DNA of 16,110 bases from Bacteroidales bacterium. Its GTDB lineage: Bacteria > Bacteroidota > Bacteroidia > Bacteroidales > UBA932. The translations under genes and the position numbers were made by a program. The stretch lies in contig JAFWPT010000426.1 of NCBI GenBank assembly GCA_017509375.1, positions 1 through 16,110 on the forward strand. The letters run 5' to 3'. The notes below the pieces were generated by a model. It made no database searches. It had not been told where the DNA came from and worked only from the letters and a program-made list of their open reading frames with translations. This document shows positions 15,323 to 16,110 of this stretch, one piece after another; position 1 is the stretch's first letter; the number at the start of each line of letters is the position of its first letter.

Positions 15323-16110
15323 ATGGGACACGACAAGTTGAGGAAATTTGCGGAAAACGAGACGTTTTCCTGCCTGCTGCAGCCATCTGCCGGAGAATTG
15401 CTGAAAGATGGGTATTTCAATCTCAGGGACCACCCGGTGAAAGGCCGCTGGGGCGAACGCTTCACCCGCAGCGACGCTCCGCTGGTGCTGGAACTCGGCT
15501 GCGGCAAGGGCGAATATACTATAGACCTTGCGCAGAGGGTGCCGGAAAAGAATTATATCGGGGTGGACATTAAGGGCGCCCGCCTGTGGAAAGGGGCGAA
15601 ATTTGCAACGGAGCACAATCTGGGCAACGTCGCTTTCCTGCGCACCCGGATCGAGTTCATTACCGCTTTTTTCGCCTCTGGTGAGGTGTCCGAGATATGG
15701 CTCACTTTTTCCGACCCTCAGGTACGCAGCGAGAACTCCCGCCTCAGCTCTCCCGGGTTCCTTGACCGCTACCGTAAGTTCCTGGCTCCCGGCGGGTTGA
15801 TACACCTGAAGACAGATTCGCAGTTCCTGTATCAGTACACCCTTGCGGTGTGCCGGGAAAACGCCCTGCCGGTACTTGCTTCGTCCGAAGACTTGTACCG
15901 CGAGGCCGCCTCGTTCGACCCGTGCCTGACCGAGGTGCAGACCTTCTATGAATCGATGTTCCGGGAGCAGGGCTACCCGATACGCTACCTCTGTTTCCAG
16001 CTGGAAAAGGAAGGGAACGCCGGGTATCGAAGTCCTGCGGAAGCTAAGGAGGCCGAAGGCCGACAGAGGGGTTCTCAAGGGGAACCTTCCCCTTGTCCCC
16101 TGGGGGTGCA
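15323..16110 (+). CDS. trmB: tRNA (guanine-N7-)-methyltransferase, 3'-truncated by the window edge
   Basis: The enzyme that makes m7G at position 46 of the tRNA variable loop, using S-adenosylmethionine. 262 codons are visible with no stop, so the end lies outside the window. The N-terminus MGHDKLRKFAENETF matches Bacteroides-type TrmB as I recall it. The SAM loop is VLELGCGKGEYT (residues 55-66), with YIGVDIKGARLW next. The catalytic region EIWLTFSDPQ (124-133) carries Asp131; SDPQ in place of PDP is usual in this phylum. HLKTDSQF (161-168) and TEVQTFYE (203-210) complete the fold. The conserved domain ends near residue 229. After that the frame runs through a palindrome-rich, Gly/Pro/Arg-rich stretch that looks unlike TrmB. 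It is divergent from galE. Confidence 0.93.
   Translation, partial: MGHDKLRKFAENETFSCLLQPSAGELLKDGYFNLRDHPVKGRWGERFTRSDAPLVLELGCGKGEYTIDLAQRVPEKNYIGVDIKGARLWKGAKFATEHNLGNVAFLRTRIEFITAFFASGEVSEIWLTFSDPQVRSENSRLSSPGFLDRYRKFLAPGGLIHLKTDSQFLYQYTLAVCRENALPVLASSEDLYREAASFDPCLTEVQTFYESMFREQGYPIRYLCFQLEKEGNAGYRSPAEAKEAEGRQRGSQGEPSPCPLGV
16051..16106. repeat. Cluster of short palindromes, probable dispersed-repeat fragment
   Basis: Three inverted repeats follow each other: GGCC-GAA-GGCC (16051-16061), CAAGGGGAA and TTCCCCTTG with a CC centre (16076-16095), and CCCC-T-GGGG (16097-16105). There is no T-run after the stems, so this does not look like an intrinsic terminator. The texture resembles REP-like intergenic repeats, and it continues to the window edge. 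No second copy was seen in this window. Confidence 0.5.

Noticed and set aside
15179..16078. 299-codon minus-strand frame opposite trmB
   Set aside because: It covers the galE start, both promoters and trmB, all of which are well supported; no family-like motifs.

Overview
The window looks like ordinary chromosome from a member of the Bacteroidota, probably Bacteroidales, with fairly high GC. Four things point there: promoters of the Bacteroidetes type (TTTG, 19 nt, TAnnTTTG), no clear Shine-Dalgarno sequences, and families typical of the phylum (a DUF4369-thioredoxin lipoprotein, an OstA-like protein with a SurA-like isomerase, a DUF4886 SGNH protein, and a TrmB with the Bacteroides-type SDPQ motif). 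No rRNA, tRNA, CRISPR array, transposase, phage gene or toxin-antitoxin pair was seen, and genes fill almost all of the sequence.

Left block, plus strand (1-5562): the 3' part of an M49 (dipeptidyl peptidase III-like) protein whose metal site appears degenerate; a GT4 glycosyltransferase; an esterase-like lipoprotein overlapping it by 8 nt; an outer-membrane porin of the OprO/OprP type; and a DUF4369-thioredoxin (TlpA/ResA-like) protein. The first three probably share a transcript. The last two each have a possible promoter of their own.

Right block, minus strand (15261 down to 5563): galE, a SurA-like parvulin chaperone, a long OstA-like (LptA/LptD N-domain) protein, an OPT-family transporter, peptidase T, and a DUF4886 SGNH protein. 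Gaps are short or negative (34, -28, -200, 60 and -3 nt), so this could be one long transcript. It combines envelope biogenesis (galE, surA-like, ostA) with peptide use (opt, pepT). The two blocks converge with directly abutting stop codons at 5562/5563.

Right edge, plus strand: trmB, tRNA (guanine-N7) methyltransferase, diverges from galE and runs off the window. The galE-trmB gap holds two interlocked promoters with near-perfect consensus. The last ~70 bases are palindrome-rich and look like a dispersed repeat read into the trmB 3' end.

I did not find a convincing new multi-gene system. The best leads are the M49-like protein that has lost a zinc-ligand histidine, the 200-nt ostA/opt overlap, the low-complexity DSL-rich insertion splitting the OstA-like protein, the interlocked galE/trmB promoters, and the repeat-like trmB tail.
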